DNA of 64,000 nt from Tersicoccus sp. Bi-70 (GCF_001968825.1 NZ_MIEU01000010.1:124001-188000), one strand, 5' to 3'. Numbered from the stretch's first letter, positions 26,321-35,857 are shown. Numbers and translations: made by a program. The notes: generated by a model from the letters alone, not told the origin.

Positions 26321-27520
26321 TCACGCGCCGAGCAGGCGCTGCACCCGGCCGACACCCTCGAGCAGGTCGTCCTCGCCGAGGGCGTAGGACAGGCGCAGGA
26401 AGCCCGAGGGGCCGAACGCCTCGCCGGGCACGACGGCCACCTCCGCCTCCTCGAGGATGAAGGTGGCCAGCTCCGCGCTGGTGGACAGTGTGCGACCCTT
26501 CACCGGCCGCTGCAGCAGCGGGCGCACGTCGGCGTACGCGTAGAAGGCTCCGGTCGGCATCGGGCACTCGACGCCGTCGATCGCATTGAGGCCCTCGACG
26601 ATCAGCTTCCGCCGCCGGTCGAAGGACTCCCGCATGCGGTGGACGGCGTCCAGCGGTCCGGCGACGGCGGCAAGAGCCGCGCGCTGGGAGACGTTGGCGA
26701 CGTTGGACGTCGCGTGGGACTGCAGGTTCGTCGCCGCCTTGACCACGTCCGGGGCGGCGATCATCCAGCCGACCCGCCAGCCCGTCATCGCGTAGGTCTT
26801 GGCCACGCCGTTGAGGATGACGACGCGGTCGCCGAGCTCCGGTGCCGCGGTGGCGATCGAGGTGAACGGCACGCCGTCGTAGGTCAGGTGCTCGTAGATC
26901 TCGTCGGTGACCACCCAGAGGCCCTTCGACGCGGCCCACGCGCCGATCTGCGCGGTCTGCTCGGGGGAGTAGACGGCACCCGTCGGGTTGGAGGGGGAGA
27001 CGAAGAGCAGCACCTTGGTGCGCTCGGTCAGGGCCGCCTCGAGCTGGTCGACGGTGACCAGGTAGCCCTGCTCGGGGCCGGCGAACACCTCGACGGGGAC
27101 GCCCCCGGCGAGGCGGATGGCCTCGGGGTACGTGGTCCAGTACGGGGTGGGCATGAGCACCTCGTCGCCCGGATCCAGCAGCGTGGCGAACGACTCGTAG
27201 ACGGCCTGCTTCCCGCCGTTGGTCACCAGCACCTGCGCGGGGTCGACGGTGTACCCGGAGTCGCGCTGCGTCTTCTCCGCGATCGCGGTCTTCAGCTCCG
27301 GCAGGCCCCCGGCGGGGGAGTACCGGTGATTGCGGGGATCCCGCGCCGCCTCGACCGCCGCCTCCACGATGTAGTCCGGCGTCGGGAAGTCCGGTTCCCC
27401 GGCGCCGAACCCGATCACGGGCCGGCCCTGCGCCTTGAGGGCCTTCGCGCGGGCGTCCACCGCGAGGGTGGCCGACTCGGCGATCGATCCGACACGCTGG
27501 GAGATGCGGGCTGGGCTCAT
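26321..27520 (-). CDS. PLP-dependent class I aminotransferase (aspartate type)
   Basis: 399 residues with the aspC-type fold-type I sequence: [45 protein letters not shown], and PLP Lys in [19 protein letters not shown]-terminal [18 protein letters not shown] supplies the substrate Arg. Probable aspartate (or aromatic) transaminase. ATG 27520 is preceded by GAAGGA. It stands ahead of the tRNA-Trp/secE locus, as in Arthrobacter-like genomes. Confidence 0.9.
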   Translation of the reverse strand: MSPARISQRVGSIAESATLAVDARAKALKAQGRPVIGFGAGEPDFPTPDYIVEAAVEAARDPRNHRYSPAGGLPELKTAIAEKTQRDSGYTVDPAQVLVTNGGKQAVYESFATLLDPGDEVLMPTPYWTTYPEAIRLAGGVPVEVFAGPEQGYLVTVDQLEAALTERTKVLLFVSPSNPTGAVYSPEQTAQIGAWAASKGLWVVTDEIYEHLTYDGVPFTSIATAAPELGDRVVILNGVAKTYAMTGWRVGWMIAAPDVVKAATNLQSHATSNVANVSQRAALAAVAGPLDAVHRMRESFDRRRKLIVEGLNAIDGVECPMPTGAFYAYADVRPLLQRPVKGRTLSTSAELATFILEEAEVAVVPGEAFGPSGFLRLSYALGEDDLLEGVGRVQRLLGA

Positions 27521-27665
27521 GACGTCCTTCGTTGCGGGCGGGGGTGGTGACAAGTCTAGGCGGGGTCTCCGTTCGTGACGTCGGGTGCTGGGAGTCCTGG
27601 TTTCGACCGCGTGTGGCGGGGTTGCGTTCGCTTCGGTGCGTTAGGTGCGTTCCGTCGTGTTGCGT

Positions 27666-27702
27666 CGGTCGGGTTGCATTCGGTCGGGTTGCGTTCGGTC
27701 GG
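27666..27702. repeat. 15-bp tandem repeat, about 2.5 copies
   Basis: CGGTCGGGTTGC(A/G)TT twice, then CGGTCGG. Weaker related units occur up to 27615. Confidence 0.65.
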
Positions 27703-27918
27703 TACGGCACCGGGCACGGGGACTGGATCTCCCTGCGCTCGCAGAGCTCGCTCCGGTCGACACGTCCCCTTTCGCCCGGCACCGTGCCGACCTCGGATCG
27801 TCGGTTCCGCCGGATCGGTATTGCTGTTGGTGGGGGGCGGTCGGTGTCACGAGCGGGGGGAGGGGGAGGGGGGGTGGCGGATTGCGCAGGGTCAGCGCTG
27901 ACTTCACACGACGACCGG

Positions 27919-27959
27919 ACGACGGAGGGCCCCGCCTTCGTGGCGGGGCCGTCCGTCGT
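27919..27959 (-). terminator. Terminator of the MHS transporter gene
   Basis: 18-bp stem with one G-G mismatch and TTCGT loop, 20 bp after the transporter stop on the minus strand. Confidence 0.8.
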
Positions 27960-27979
27960 TCGTTCGGTTCTGTGGTGGG

Positions 27980-29368
27980 TCAGACGGAGAGTTTGTCGAT
28001 GCTGCTCGTCTGCGGGTGGTGGACCGGGGCGCCGAGGTCCTTCAGCGGGGTCCGGAAGGTCTCCCGGGCCCAGAGGGCACCGGTGGCGGCGAGGATCGAG
28101 GAGGCCGCCACGATCCACGCGGCCGGGCCCCAGTTGGCCTTGTCGGCTCCGCGCAGGGCCTCGCCCAGCAGCGGGGTGAAGCCCGCGCACAGGATCCCGA
28201 TCTGCAGGCCGATGGCCACCCCCGAGTAGCGCACCCGGACGTTGAACAGCTCGGGGAACCAGGCCGGGTAGATGGCGTTGGACATCGCGTAGGTGCCGGC
28301 CGTGATGAGCGTGCTGGTGATGAAGACGAGGGCGATGTTCTGCGTCGAGATCGACCAGAAGTAGATGAAGATCATGATCCCGGAGCCGATGACGCCCGAG
28401 ACGAAGAGCGGCTTGCGGCCGATCCGGTCGGAGAACGAGGCCATGAGCGGCTGCGAGAAGATCGCCAGGGCGTTGCCCACGACGCTCACCCACAGCATCG
28501 TCGTCGCCGGGATGCCGACCACCACGGCGTAGGCGAGCCCGAAGGACTGCATGAAGGTGTTGGTCACCGTCTCGAAGGACATGAGCACGGTCTGCACGAA
28601 CTGCTTCGGGTGGGTGCGCAGCATCTCCGTGAGCGGGAGCTTGACCAGATCAGCGTGCTCCGCCTTCTCCTCGAACACCTCGGGCTCCTCCAGCGTGCGG
28701 CGCACGAGGAAGGCGACGACGACCACCACCAGTGAGAGCCAGAACGGGATCCGCCAGCCCCACGTCAGCAACTGGTCCTGCGGCAGGGCGGCGATCGGCA
28801 GGAACACCAGCGAGGCGAGGACGATGCCGCCCGAGATGCCGCTCATGGTGAAGCTGGGGAAGAAGCCGCGCCGTCCGACGGGCGACTCCTCCATCGTCAG
28901 CGACGCCGCGCCGGCGGTCTCCCCACCCGCGGAGAGACCCTGCAGCACGCGCAGCAGGACGAGCAGCACCGGAGCGAGGTAGCCGGCGGCCCCGAAGGTG
29001 GGCAGGAAGCCGATGAGGAAGGTCGCGGCTCCCATCAGCAGGATGGTGAGCACCAGGGTGTTCTTCCGCCCGATCTTGTCGCCGAGGTGACCGAACACGA
29101 TGGCGCCGACGGGACGGAAGACGTACGCCACGCCGAGCGTCGCGAAGGCCTGGATCTGGCCGACGACGGGGTCGCCGGCGGGGAAGAAGATCTTCGAGAA
29201 CACCAGCGACGCGGCGGTGGTGTAGATGAAGAAGTCGTAGTACTCGAGCGTGCCACCGAGGAAGGCGGCCGTGGCGGCCTTCTTCGCGCGCTGCAGGCGG
29301 CGGGCCTGCTCGTCGGGCGTGACGCCCTCTTCGCGGGGCGACAGGGGGGTGGTCTCGTGGGAGGTCAT
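27980..29368 (-). CDS. MHS-family MFS transporter, probable shikimate/aromatic acid uptake
   Basis: 462 residues, 12 predicted membrane segments. MHS hallmarks: TLEYYDFFIYTTAASLVFSK at the start, motif A GHLGDKIGRKNTLV, LSAGGETAGAASLTMEESP and TWGWRIPFWLS. The family (ShiA, KgtP, ProP) takes up acids with protons. ATG 29368 with GAGG-type sequence upstream; longer frame upstream is non-coding. Its promoter region carries the same double GTTCG-N5-CGAAC operator as the pca genes, so I infer co-regulation and an aromatic or shikimate substrate. Confidence 0.82.
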   Translation of the reverse strand: MTSHETTPLSPREEGVTPDEQARRLQRAKKAATAAFLGGTLEYYDFFIYTTAASLVFSKIFFPAGDPVVGQIQAFATLGVAYVFRPVGAIVFGHLGDKIGRKNTLVLTILLMGAATFLIGFLPTFGAAGYLAPVLLVLLRVLQGLSAGGETAGAASLTMEESPVGRRGFFPSFTMSGISGGIVLASLVFLPIAALPQDQLLTWGWRIPFWLSLVVVVVAFLVRRTLEEPEVFEEKAEHADLVKLPLTEMLRTHPKQFVQTVLMSFETVTNTFMQSFGLAYAVVVGIPATTMLWVSVVGNALAIFSQPLMASFSDRIGRKPLFVSGVIGSGIMIFIYFWSISTQNIALVFITSTLITAGTYAMSNAIYPAWFPELFNVRVRYSGVAIGLQIGILCAGFTPLLGEALRGADKANWGPAAWIVAASSILAATGALWARETFRTPLKDLGAPVHHPQTSSIDKLSV

Positions 29369-29498
29369 CGGAGGTCTCCATCTCGACGGGCTGGGGACGC
29401 GGGCGGTGCCGGAGGCCGGGCGGCCGACCGTGGGGGGACCGGGGACGGTGGCCGATCCGGTGACGATCACCGGGACGGGGTCCGTGGACGCCGTTGGT

Positions 29499-29532
29499 GT
29501 TCGTATGGCGAACAAGTGTTCGCTACGTGAAT
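29499..29532. promoter_or_regulatory. Double operator ahead of the MHS transporter (site A)
   Basis: Perfect GTTCG-N5-CGAAC at 29499-29513 and a degenerate copy (GTTCG-N5-TGAAT) at 29518-29532, exactly 19 bp apart, 130 bp before the transporter ATG. Same form as at 48462 and 55507. The other 29369-29719 sequence holds the tRNA-Trp promoter only. Confidence 0.7.
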
Positions 29533-29613
29533 GCGACCACGGTACACCGGCTGTGATCCAGGGCACAAGGGGGCCGGGCGACGTCGACATCGGCGTGCAT
29601 CGGGAGGCGTCGG

Positions 29614-29643
29614 TTCGACGTTCGCGCTCGACATGCGTAGACT
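29614..29643 (+). promoter_or_regulatory. Promoter of tRNA-Trp/secE/nusG
   Basis: TTCGAC (29614-29619) and TAGACT (29638-29643), 18-bp spacer. The same TAGACT -10 is used at rpoB. Confidence 0.6.
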
Positions 29644-29719
29644 GTCATTTTGGTGTTCGCCCGAAGCTCGACTGCGCCCTCATGCAGGGTCAGGATCAGC
29701 CCCGGAAGCGGAACATCGA

Positions 29720-29792
29720 AGGGTAGTGGCGCAATTGGTAGCGCAGCGGTCTCCAAAACCGCAGGTTGCAGGTTCGAGTCCTGTCTGCCCTG
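29720..29792 (+). tRNA. tRNA-Trp (CCA)
   Basis: Acceptor AGGGTAG/CTGCCCT (one T-G pair), anticodon arm GCGGT-CTCCAAA-ACCGC with CCA at 29753-29755, T loop GGTTCGAGTCC. It lies directly ahead of secE, the classic actinobacterial arrangement. Confidence 0.97.
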
Positions 29793-29876
29793 CGCACTGG
29801 CTGGTGAACAGCCGGCATCGCGGCGCGGCGGTCGTGTGACCGTCGGCGAACTCGACGAACGGCAAGTGAGGAACCG

Positions 29877-30146
29877 GTGACCGAAACAGCTGCCAGCAGC
29901 TCTCAGGGGCGCCCCTCGCCCGAGGCGAAGCAGCCCAGGCGCAACGTGTTCTCGCGGATCGCGCTGTTCGTCCGGCAGGTCATCGGCGAACTGCGCAAGG
30001 TGGTGACGCCGACGCGAGGACAGTGGCTGAACTACACCGCCGTGGTGCTCGTGTTCGTGGTGATCATGATGCTCATCGTGACGGGACTGGATTTCGTGTT
30101 CTTCTCGGCAGCGAAATGGGTCTTCGTCGGCACGCCCACGCAGTGA
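29877..30146 (+). CDS. secE: Preprotein translocase subunit SecE
   Basis: 89 residues: a basic amphipathic helix ([22 protein letters not shown]) ahead of one membrane segment ([20 protein letters not shown]). Essential subunit of the SecYEG channel. The single-TM form is typical of most bacteria. GTG start at 29877 with GTGAGGAA upstream. Together with nusG it forms the usual secE-nusG operon. Confidence 0.95.
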   Translation: MTETAASSSQGRPSPEAKQPRRNVFSRIALFVRQVIGELRKVVTPTRGQWLNYTAVVLVFVVIMMLIVTGLDFVFFSAAKWVFVGTPTQ

Positions 30147-30202
30147 TGCCTCGGGTGCGTGAGCACCCCGCAAGACAACCGGTCGAGAAACAGGAGTACA
30201 CC

Positions 30203-31150
30203 GTGTCCGAGCACAGGCTCGAAAACATCGACGACGACGTCACCCGGTCGAACGCGCGCAGCGCCGACTCGCCGTTCAGCGACGCCGCGCCGACCGGGGC
30301 GCCGGTGTCGGCCCCCGCCGAGCCGGACGTCACGGACGACGAGGTCGAGACCGCTCAGGCCGACGACGCCGAGGCCGCGCAGGTGGAGACGACGCAGGAC
30401 GACGACGTCACGCTGGCCGAGGCCGACGGTGTCGCCACCGACGACGCGACCATCCAGGAGACGGACCTCGCCGTCGCCGCGGGCACCGACACCGCCGAGC
30501 CGATCACCGAGGGCGAGGAGGGCGAGGCCGACACGGCCCAGCCCGCCGAGGACCCGCTGGTCGAGTTCACCGCGAAGCTGCGCCGCCAGGAGGGTGACTG
30601 GTATGTCATCCACTCCTACGCCGGCTACGAGAACCGGGTGAAGGTCAACCTGGAGACCCGGATCCAGACCCTCAACATGGAGGATTTCATCTTCGAGATC
30701 CAGGTCCCCATGGAGGATGTCGTGGAGATCAAGAACGCGCAGCGCAAGGTCGTGCGCCGCGTGCGGATCCCCGGCTACGTGCTGGTCCGGATGGAACTGA
30801 CCGACGAGTCCTGGGGCGCCGTCCGGCACACCCCGGGTGTCACTGGCTTCGTGGGCAACGCCCACAACCCCGTCCCGCTGCGCCTGGACGAGGTCGTCTC
30901 GATGCTGGCTCCGTCGTTCGAGGCCGAGCGTGCGGCCGAGGAGGGCAAGCCGGTCCGCCCGGCGCCGGGCGCCATCGCCGTCGATTTCACCGTCGGCGAG
31001 TCGGTCATCGTCAAGGAGGGCCCGTTCGAGACCCTGCCGGCCACGATCTCCGAGATCAAGCCCGAGTCGCAGCAGCTCGTCGTGCTGGTCTCCATCTTCG
31101 AGCGCGAGACGCCCGTCACCCTCGGGTTCAACCAGGTCACCAAGATCTGA
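30203..31150 (+). CDS. nusG: Transcription termination/antitermination protein NusG
   Basis: 315 residues. The NGN domain (about 130-235) starts with [20 protein letters not shown] and includes [16 protein letters not shown]; the KOW domain (258-315) has [20 protein letters not shown] and ends [19 protein letters not shown]. It binds RNA polymerase and couples to Rho or ribosomes. The first ~120 residues are Asp/Glu/Ala/Thr-rich and disordered, a long acidic extension that is common in actinobacteria. GTG 30203 chosen after AGGAG. Confidence 0.96.
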   Translation: MSEHRLENIDDDVTRSNARSADSPFSDAAPTGAPVSAPAEPDVTDDEVETAQADDAEAAQVETTQDDDVTLAEADGVATDDATIQETDLAVAAGTDTAEPITEGEEGEADTAQPAEDPLVEFTAKLRRQEGDWYVIHSYAGYENRVKVNLETRIQTLNMEDFIFEIQVPMEDVVEIKNAQRKVVRRVRIPGYVLVRMELTDESWGAVRHTPGVTGFVGNAHNPVPLRLDEVVSMLAPSFEAERAAEEGKPVRPAPGAIAVDFTVGESVIVKEGPFETLPATISEIKPESQQLVVLVSIFERETPVTLGFNQVTKI

Positions 31151-31287
31151 GAGTCCGACCCCCGACTTCGTCGGCGTGATCCGATGCTTTGCGGATCATG
31201 ACGACGGCGGCCGCCGCGCCACGGCGGCCAACCTCCGCCGGGACGCTCCTGTGCCGGCGGGCACCATCATGGAAGAAGGATCTTCAA

Positions 31288-31716
31288 TTGGCTCCCAAGA
31301 AGAAGGTCGCCGGCCTGATCAAGCTGCAGATCCAGGCGGGTGCCGCCAACCCGGCCCCCCCGATCGGTCCCGCGCTCGGTCAGCACGGCGTCAACATCAT
31401 GGAATTCTGCAAGGCGTACAACGCCGCGACGGAATCCCAGCGCGGCAACGTCGTCCCCGTCGAGATCACGGTCTACGAGGACCGCTCGTTCACCTTCATC
31501 ACCAAGACACCGCCGGCCGCTGAGCTGATCAAGAAGGCTGCGGGCGTCCAGAAGGGCTCGGCCACCCCGCACACCGCCAAGGTCGCGAAGCTGACCCAGG
31601 CCCAGGTGCGCGAGATCGCCCAGACGAAGCTCGAGGACCTGAACGCGAACGACGTCGACGCGGCCGCCAAGATCATCGCGGGCACGGCCCGCTCGATGGG
31701 CATCACCGTCGAATAG
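31288..31716 (+). CDS. rplK: 50S ribosomal protein L11
   Basis: 142 residues, standard length. [22 protein letters not shown] and the C-terminal RNA-binding part ending [12 protein letters not shown] are diagnostic. L11 binds 23S rRNA in the GTPase centre and is needed for RelA-type stringent sensing. Start is TTG at 31288 with AAGGA 7 nt upstream; no in-frame ATG lies at a sensible place. Upstream 137 bp hold a GGCCGCC/GGCGGCC hairpin. Confidence 0.97.
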   Translation: MAPKKKVAGLIKLQIQAGAANPAPPIGPALGQHGVNIMEFCKAYNAATESQRGNVVPVEITVYEDRSFTFITKTPPAAELIKKAAGVQKGSATPHTAKVAKLTQAQVREIAQTKLEDLNANDVDAAAKIIAGTARSMGITVE

Positions 31717-31775
31717 TCACTCGACGATCAGACGGAGTCGAGTAGTCACTCGACACCCGCCGAGCAGTTGCTCGG
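31714..31775 (+). promoter_or_regulatory. Duplicated segment and hairpins between rplK and rplA
   Basis: TAGTCACTCGAC, which includes the rplK stop codon, is repeated at 31743-31754, 29 bp later. The second copy joins the preceding sequence as stem GTCGAGT/ACTCGAC, followed by a CCGAGCA/TGCTCGG hairpin at 31760-31775. Possibly an L1 autoregulatory target; inference. Confidence 0.4.
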
Positions 31776-31847
31776 CACCTGACACATCCCGTGGGAAAGG
31801 GCCGCGCGCGGCCCGTCACACCACACCTGCACAAGGAGAAGACGCAG

Positions 31848-32555
31848 ATGGCACAGCGCAGCAAGGCATACCGGGCCGCGGCCGCCAAGATCGAAGAGGG
31901 CAAGCTGTACGCCCCGGCCGAGGCCATCACCCTGGCCAAGGAGTCCAACCCGTCGTCCTCGGACGCCACCGTCGAGGTCGCGTTCCGTCTGGGCGTCGAC
32001 CCCCGCAAGGCCGACCAGATGGTCCGCGGCACCGTGATGCTCCCGAACGGCACCGGCAAGACCGCCCGCGTCGTGGTCTTCGCGACCGGTGACCGGGCCG
32101 CCGCGGCCGAGGCCGCCGGCGCCGACTTCGTCGGGTCGGACGACCTGATGGAGCGCATCCAGGGCGGGTGGACGGACTTCGACGCCGCCGTCGCCACCCC
32201 GGACCTGATGGGCAAGGTCGGTCGCCTGGGCAAGATCCTCGGCCCCCGCAACCTGATGCCGAACCCGAAGACCGGCACCGTGACCCCGGACGTGGCCCGC
32301 GCCGTGACCGAGATCAAGGGCGGCAAGATCGACTTCCGGGTCGACAAGCACGCGAACCTGCACTTCATCATCGGCAAGGTGTCCTTCGACGCCGAGAAGC
32401 TGGCGGAGAACTACGCCGCGGCGCTCGACGAGGTCCTGCGGCTCAAGCCGTCCGCCTCGAAGGGCCGCTACATCCAGCGCGCCACCGTGAGCACGACCTT
32501 CGGCCCCGGCATCCCGGTGGATCCGAACGTCACCCGCGTGCTCCCCGCCGCCTGA
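31848..32555 (+). CDS. rplA: 50S ribosomal protein L1
   Basis: 235 residues, standard for the family: [42 protein letters not shown] and [20 protein letters not shown]. It forms the mobile L1 stalk and, in many bacteria, represses its own operon. ATG 31848 has AAGGAG upstream; the open frame above is rejected. A perfect 18-bp terminator follows. Confidence 0.97.
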   Translation: MAQRSKAYRAAAAKIEEGKLYAPAEAITLAKESNPSSSDATVEVAFRLGVDPRKADQMVRGTVMLPNGTGKTARVVVFATGDRAAAAEAAGADFVGSDDLMERIQGGWTDFDAAVATPDLMGKVGRLGKILGPRNLMPNPKTGTVTPDVARAVTEIKGGKIDFRVDKHANLHFIIGKVSFDAEKLAENYAAALDEVLRLKPSASKGRYIQRATVSTTFGPGIPVDPNVTRVLPAA

Positions 32556-32585
32556 GGCTGAACGACCCGCGGCCACACGGCCGAC

Positions 32586-32624
32586 GAACGGGGCCGGACG
32601 AGATCATCTCGTCCGGCCCCGTTC
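32586..32624 (+). terminator. Terminator of the rplKA operon
   Basis: Perfect 18-bp stem (GAACGGGGCCGGACGAGA and complement) with 3-nt loop, 30 bp after the rplA stop. It separates rplKA from the next genes. Confidence 0.88.
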
Positions 32625-32719
32625 GCGTTCCCGGGTCGGAGTCCGAGGGCCGACGGGATGCGGAGTACCGCCGGGTCTGGACCGGAGCGGCCGGCCGGGA
32701 CACGATGAGGAGCGTGACC

Positions 32720-33808
32720 GTGCGCGACCAGGAGACCGTCGAGGTCCGCGAGCTCGTCCGCCCCGCCGAGTTGACCGGCGCCGACGCCGCGACCTTCCGG
32801 GCCGCCGCCGGGGTCGGGATCCGGGCCCGCCGTCACCAGTGGGGCGACGACGACCACACCGAGAGCCTGCCCGAGCAGTACGCCCGTGCCGCTGACACCG
32901 CCGCGGAGCAGTGGCGTGGCTGGATCGCCGTCGACGGGGCAGGCGGCGTGCTCGGCCTGCTCACCGCCACCCTGCCGCTGCGGGAGAACCCGGCCGTCGC
33001 CTGGGTCGACGTCGTGGTCGATCCCGGTCGCCAGCGCCGAGGCGTCGGATCCTCCCTGATGGCGGTGGCCGAGCGGGACCTGCGAACCGCGGGCCGGACG
33101 GTGCTGACCGGCTGGACCGAGACCGCGGGCACCGAACCCTGGCCCGATGCCGTACCGGCCCGATCCGGGGCCGGAGCCGTGCCCGCCGGTGCCCCGGAGG
33201 TGGCCTTCGCCCGGCGCCACGGGTACGTGCTCGAACAGGTCGAACGCCTCGGCCGGCTCGACGTGCCGGTCGCGCCGGCCACCCTCCAGGCCTGGTACGC
33301 CGCCCTGCCCGAGCATCCCGACCACGAGCTCATCGCCTGGTCCGACGTCGCACCCGCCGACACCGCCGCGGACTACGCGCAGCTGAAGACGGCCATGAGC
33401 ACGGACGTCCCCTCCGCCGACCTCGAGCAGGACGAGGAGGACTGGGACGCCGGCCGGGTCGCGGACGAGGAAGCGGAACTGGCCGCCGGAGGCGGGCACC
33501 GGCTCGTGACCGCCGTCCGGCACGTCCCGACCGGGCGGCTGGTGGGCCACACCGTCCTCGAGCGCTTCGACGCGCGTCCCGCCGTCGCCTACCAGCAGGA
33601 CACCCTGGTCCTGAGCGCCCATCGCGGCCACCGGCTGGGTATGCTGCTGAAGATCGACAACCTCCGGCGGCTGGCGACGGCGTGGCCGGAGGTTCGCCGC
33701 GTCTACACCTGGAACGCCGAGGAGAACACCCCCGTGCTCGCCATCAATGTCGAGCTCGGCTTCCGGCAGGCCGGCGTGGTCGGCGCCTGGCAGAAGCGCC
33801 TCTGCTGA
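32720..33808 (+). CDS. Double-domain GNAT acetyltransferase
   Basis: 362 residues. First GNAT domain has acetyl-CoA loop VVDPGRQRRGVGSSLMAVA near 95; the second has LVLSAHRGHRLGMLLKIDNL near 295 and ends in NAEENTPVLAINVELGFRQ, with the tandem-GNAT organisation seen in actinobacterial proteins of unknown substrate. AGGAG lies 7 nt before GTG 32720; GTG 32714 and ATG 32705 are alternatives. Lies between rplA and rplJ with a DHA2 pump, outside the usual ribosomal order. Confidence 0.8.
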   Translation: MRDQETVEVRELVRPAELTGADAATFRAAAGVGIRARRHQWGDDDHTESLPEQYARAADTAAEQWRGWIAVDGAGGVLGLLTATLPLRENPAVAWVDVVVDPGRQRRGVGSSLMAVAERDLRTAGRTVLTGWTETAGTEPWPDAVPARSGAGAVPAGAPEVAFARRHGYVLEQVERLGRLDVPVAPATLQAWYAALPEHPDHELIAWSDVAPADTAADYAQLKTAMSTDVPSADLEQDEEDWDAGRVADEEAELAAGGGHRLVTAVRHVPTGRLVGHTVLERFDARPAVAYQQDTLVLSAHRGHRLGMLLKIDNLRRLATAWPEVRRVYTWNAEENTPVLAINVELGFRQAGVVGAWQKRLC

Positions 33809-34008
33809 TCATCCCCCCGGTCCGTCGGACCGGGCATAACCGTCCCGGCACCGACGTTGATGCCGCAGGGTGGCCCCGCGTCAGCGCCGCCACCCCCCAC
33901 TGCTTCCGACCGGCGTCGTCTGCCGTCGGGCCGCTCGATCGACATCTGCTCCACCCGCACCACGTGCACCAGCACCGCTCCCCGGGTCTCCCGGGCGGAA
34001 GGACATCC

Positions 34009-35598
34009 GTGACCACCACCCGCAGCGACCAGACCGTCGCGCAGGCCCAGCCCCCCGTTGCCGAGGCGACCCCTCCGCGCGCGGGCACCCCGTACCCGTC
34101 CCCGGCGACCGACGCGCCGCTCGACCCGAAGGCGTGGCCGGCCCTGTGGGCCCTCGTCGTCGGCTTCTTCATGATCCTCGTGGACTCCACCATCGTGACC
34201 ACGGCGATGCCCGCCATCATGCGGGGCCTCGGCGCCGACATCAACGCCGTCATCTGGGTCACCAGTGCCTACCTGCTCGCCTACGCGGTGCCGCTGCTGA
34301 TCACCGGGCGACTCGGTGACCGGTTCGGGCCGAAGAACATCTACGTGATCGGCCTGGCCGTGTTCACGGTCGCCTCCGCCTGGTGCGGCTTCGCCGGCGA
34401 CGTGCAGATGCTGATCCTCGCCCGGGTGCTGCAGGGCCTGGGCGCGGCGCTCATGACGCCCCAGACCATGTCCGTGATCACCCGGATGTTCCCGGTGGCG
34501 AAACGCGGCGCGGCGATGGGACTCTGGGGCGCGACCGCCGGCATCGCCACCCTGGTCGGCCCGATCCTCGGCGGCCTGCTGGTCGACTCGCTGGGCTGGG
34601 AGTGGATCTTCTTCGTCAACGTGCCGGTGGGCGTCGTCGGGCTCGTCCTCGCCTTCATGCTCGTCCCGCGGCTGCCGACCCACAGCCACCGGTTCGACAT
34701 CCTGGGCGTCGTGCTCAGCGCGGTGGGCATGTTCGCGCTGGTGTTCGGCATCCAGGAGGGGGAGACCTACGACTGGGGCACCATCACCGGGCCCATCTCA
34801 GTGTGGGGGCTCATCATCACCGGCGTCGTCGTGCTCGCCCTCTTCGTCGTGTGGCAGCGCTACAACCGCGGTGAGCCGCTGATCCCGCTGCGGCTCTTCC
34901 GCGACCGCAACTTCAGCCTCGCGAACCTGGCCATCACCCTCGTGGGCCTGGCGATCACCGCGATGAACTTCCCGCTCATGCTCTTCCTGCAGACCGTCCG
35001 CGGCCTCACCCCGACGCAGTCGGCCCTCATGCTCGCCCCGATGGCCATCGTCTCCGGCGTCATGGCGCCGATCGTCGGCCGCATCATCGCCCGGGTGGAC
35101 CCCCGGCGCCTGGCGGTGCCCGGCATGGCCGCCTTCGGCATCGGCCTGCTGATCCTCGCCGCGATCATGACCCCGGACACGCCACTGGTGTTCCTGGCGC
35201 TCGTGCCGGTCATCATGGGCCTGGGCAGCTCCTGCATGTGGGCCCCGCTGTCGATCAGCGCGACCCGCAACCTCACACCGGACGTCGCCGGGGCCGGCTC
35301 GGGCGTCTACAACACGACGCGTCAGGTCGGCGCGGTGCTCGGCTCGGCCGCGATCGCGGTGCTGATGGAGAGCCGGCTCGCGGCCGAGCTGCCGCACCTG
35401 AGCGGCGGCGCCCCCGCCGGCGAGGCCGGGATGGGGGGTTCCGGCTCCCTGCCGGCTGCCCTGCAGGCAGGGTACGCGAGTGCCATGGGCCAGTCCCTCC
35501 TGCTGCCGGCCGTCGGCTTCCTCGTGGCCGCTCTGGTGGCCGTCTTCCTCGCGACGCCACGCGGCCTCGGCCGTCGCCGCGGGCGGCACGCCGCCTGA
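34009..35598 (+). CDS. DHA2 (EmrB/QacA-type) drug efflux MFS transporter
   Basis: 529 residues, 14 predicted membrane segments. MFS features: DSTIVTTAMPAIMRGLGAD (motif D1-like), motif A GRLGDRFGPKNIYVIG, and motif C GATAGIATLVGPILGGLLVD. Proton-coupled export of drugs or hydrophobic cations is likely. GTG 34009 with GGAAGGA 5 nt upstream. About 200 bp separate it from the GNAT gene. No TetR/MarR regulator is adjacent. High Ala/Gly/Ser tail near 490. Confidence 0.87.
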   Translation: MTTTRSDQTVAQAQPPVAEATPPRAGTPYPSPATDAPLDPKAWPALWALVVGFFMILVDSTIVTTAMPAIMRGLGADINAVIWVTSAYLLAYAVPLLITGRLGDRFGPKNIYVIGLAVFTVASAWCGFAGDVQMLILARVLQGLGAALMTPQTMSVITRMFPVAKRGAAMGLWGATAGIATLVGPILGGLLVDSLGWEWIFFVNVPVGVVGLVLAFMLVPRLPTHSHRFDILGVVLSAVGMFALVFGIQEGETYDWGTITGPISVWGLIITGVVVLALFVVWQRYNRGEPLIPLRLFRDRNFSLANLAITLVGLAITAMNFPLMLFLQTVRGLTPTQSALMLAPMAIVSGVMAPIVGRIIARVDPRRLAVPGMAAFGIGLLILAAIMTPDTPLVFLALVPVIMGLGSSCMWAPLSISATRNLTPDVAGAGSGVYNTTRQVGAVLGSAAIAVLMESRLAAELPHLSGGAPAGEAGMGGSGSLPAALQAGYASAMGQSLLLPAVGFLVAALVAVFLATPRGLGRRRGRHAA

Positions 35599-35654
35599 GT
35601 ATCCGAGGACTCGGGTTAGCCGAGCACCGTCCCGGGAGCGCGGCGACCCGGCAT

Positions 35655-35683
35655 TTGGCCGGATCGCCGCGCTCACGTACCAT
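35655..35683 (+). promoter_or_regulatory. rplJL promoter
   Basis: TTGGCC (35655-35660), 17-bp spacer, TACCAT (35678-35683). Start site predicted near 35690. Confidence 0.65.
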
Positions 35684-35689
35684 GGACGG

Positions 35690-35857
35690 GTACCAAAGAC
35701 CGCCGGTCGTTCATCTCTGCCCGGGCAATCGTGCTCGAGGCGGAGGATGAATCGAAGGCCCCGCACAGCGGGCGGCCTGCGCAGGTGAACGAAAGCTCGA
35801 CGCCGACGGGTCTCTTCCCGTCCGCTCTCCGTGCGCCCCGTGCATCTGCGCGGGGCG
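35690..35857 (+). ncRNA. Ribosomal protein L10 leader
   Basis: The leader of rplJ has the L10-leader layout: a kink-turn-type region near TGCGCAGGTGAACGAAAGC (35772-35795) bound by L10-(L12)4 in other bacteria, ending in a hairpin CGCCCCG/CGGGGCG (35834-35857) followed by TTGTTG. Autoregulation by L10 complex is known for the family and is inferred here. Confidence 0.75.

Larger units (their letters stand above)
27521..27979. other. 459-bp gene-free spacer with tandem repeat and G-tract
   Basis: No gene is supported. It holds a 15-bp tandem repeat (CGGTCGGGTTGCATT; copies at 27666 and 27681, partial at 27696), a G-rich run at 27855-27874 with the form G6-A-G5-A-G7 that can form a quadruplex, and a strong terminator (27919-27959) serving the transporter gene. 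Confidence 0.6.
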
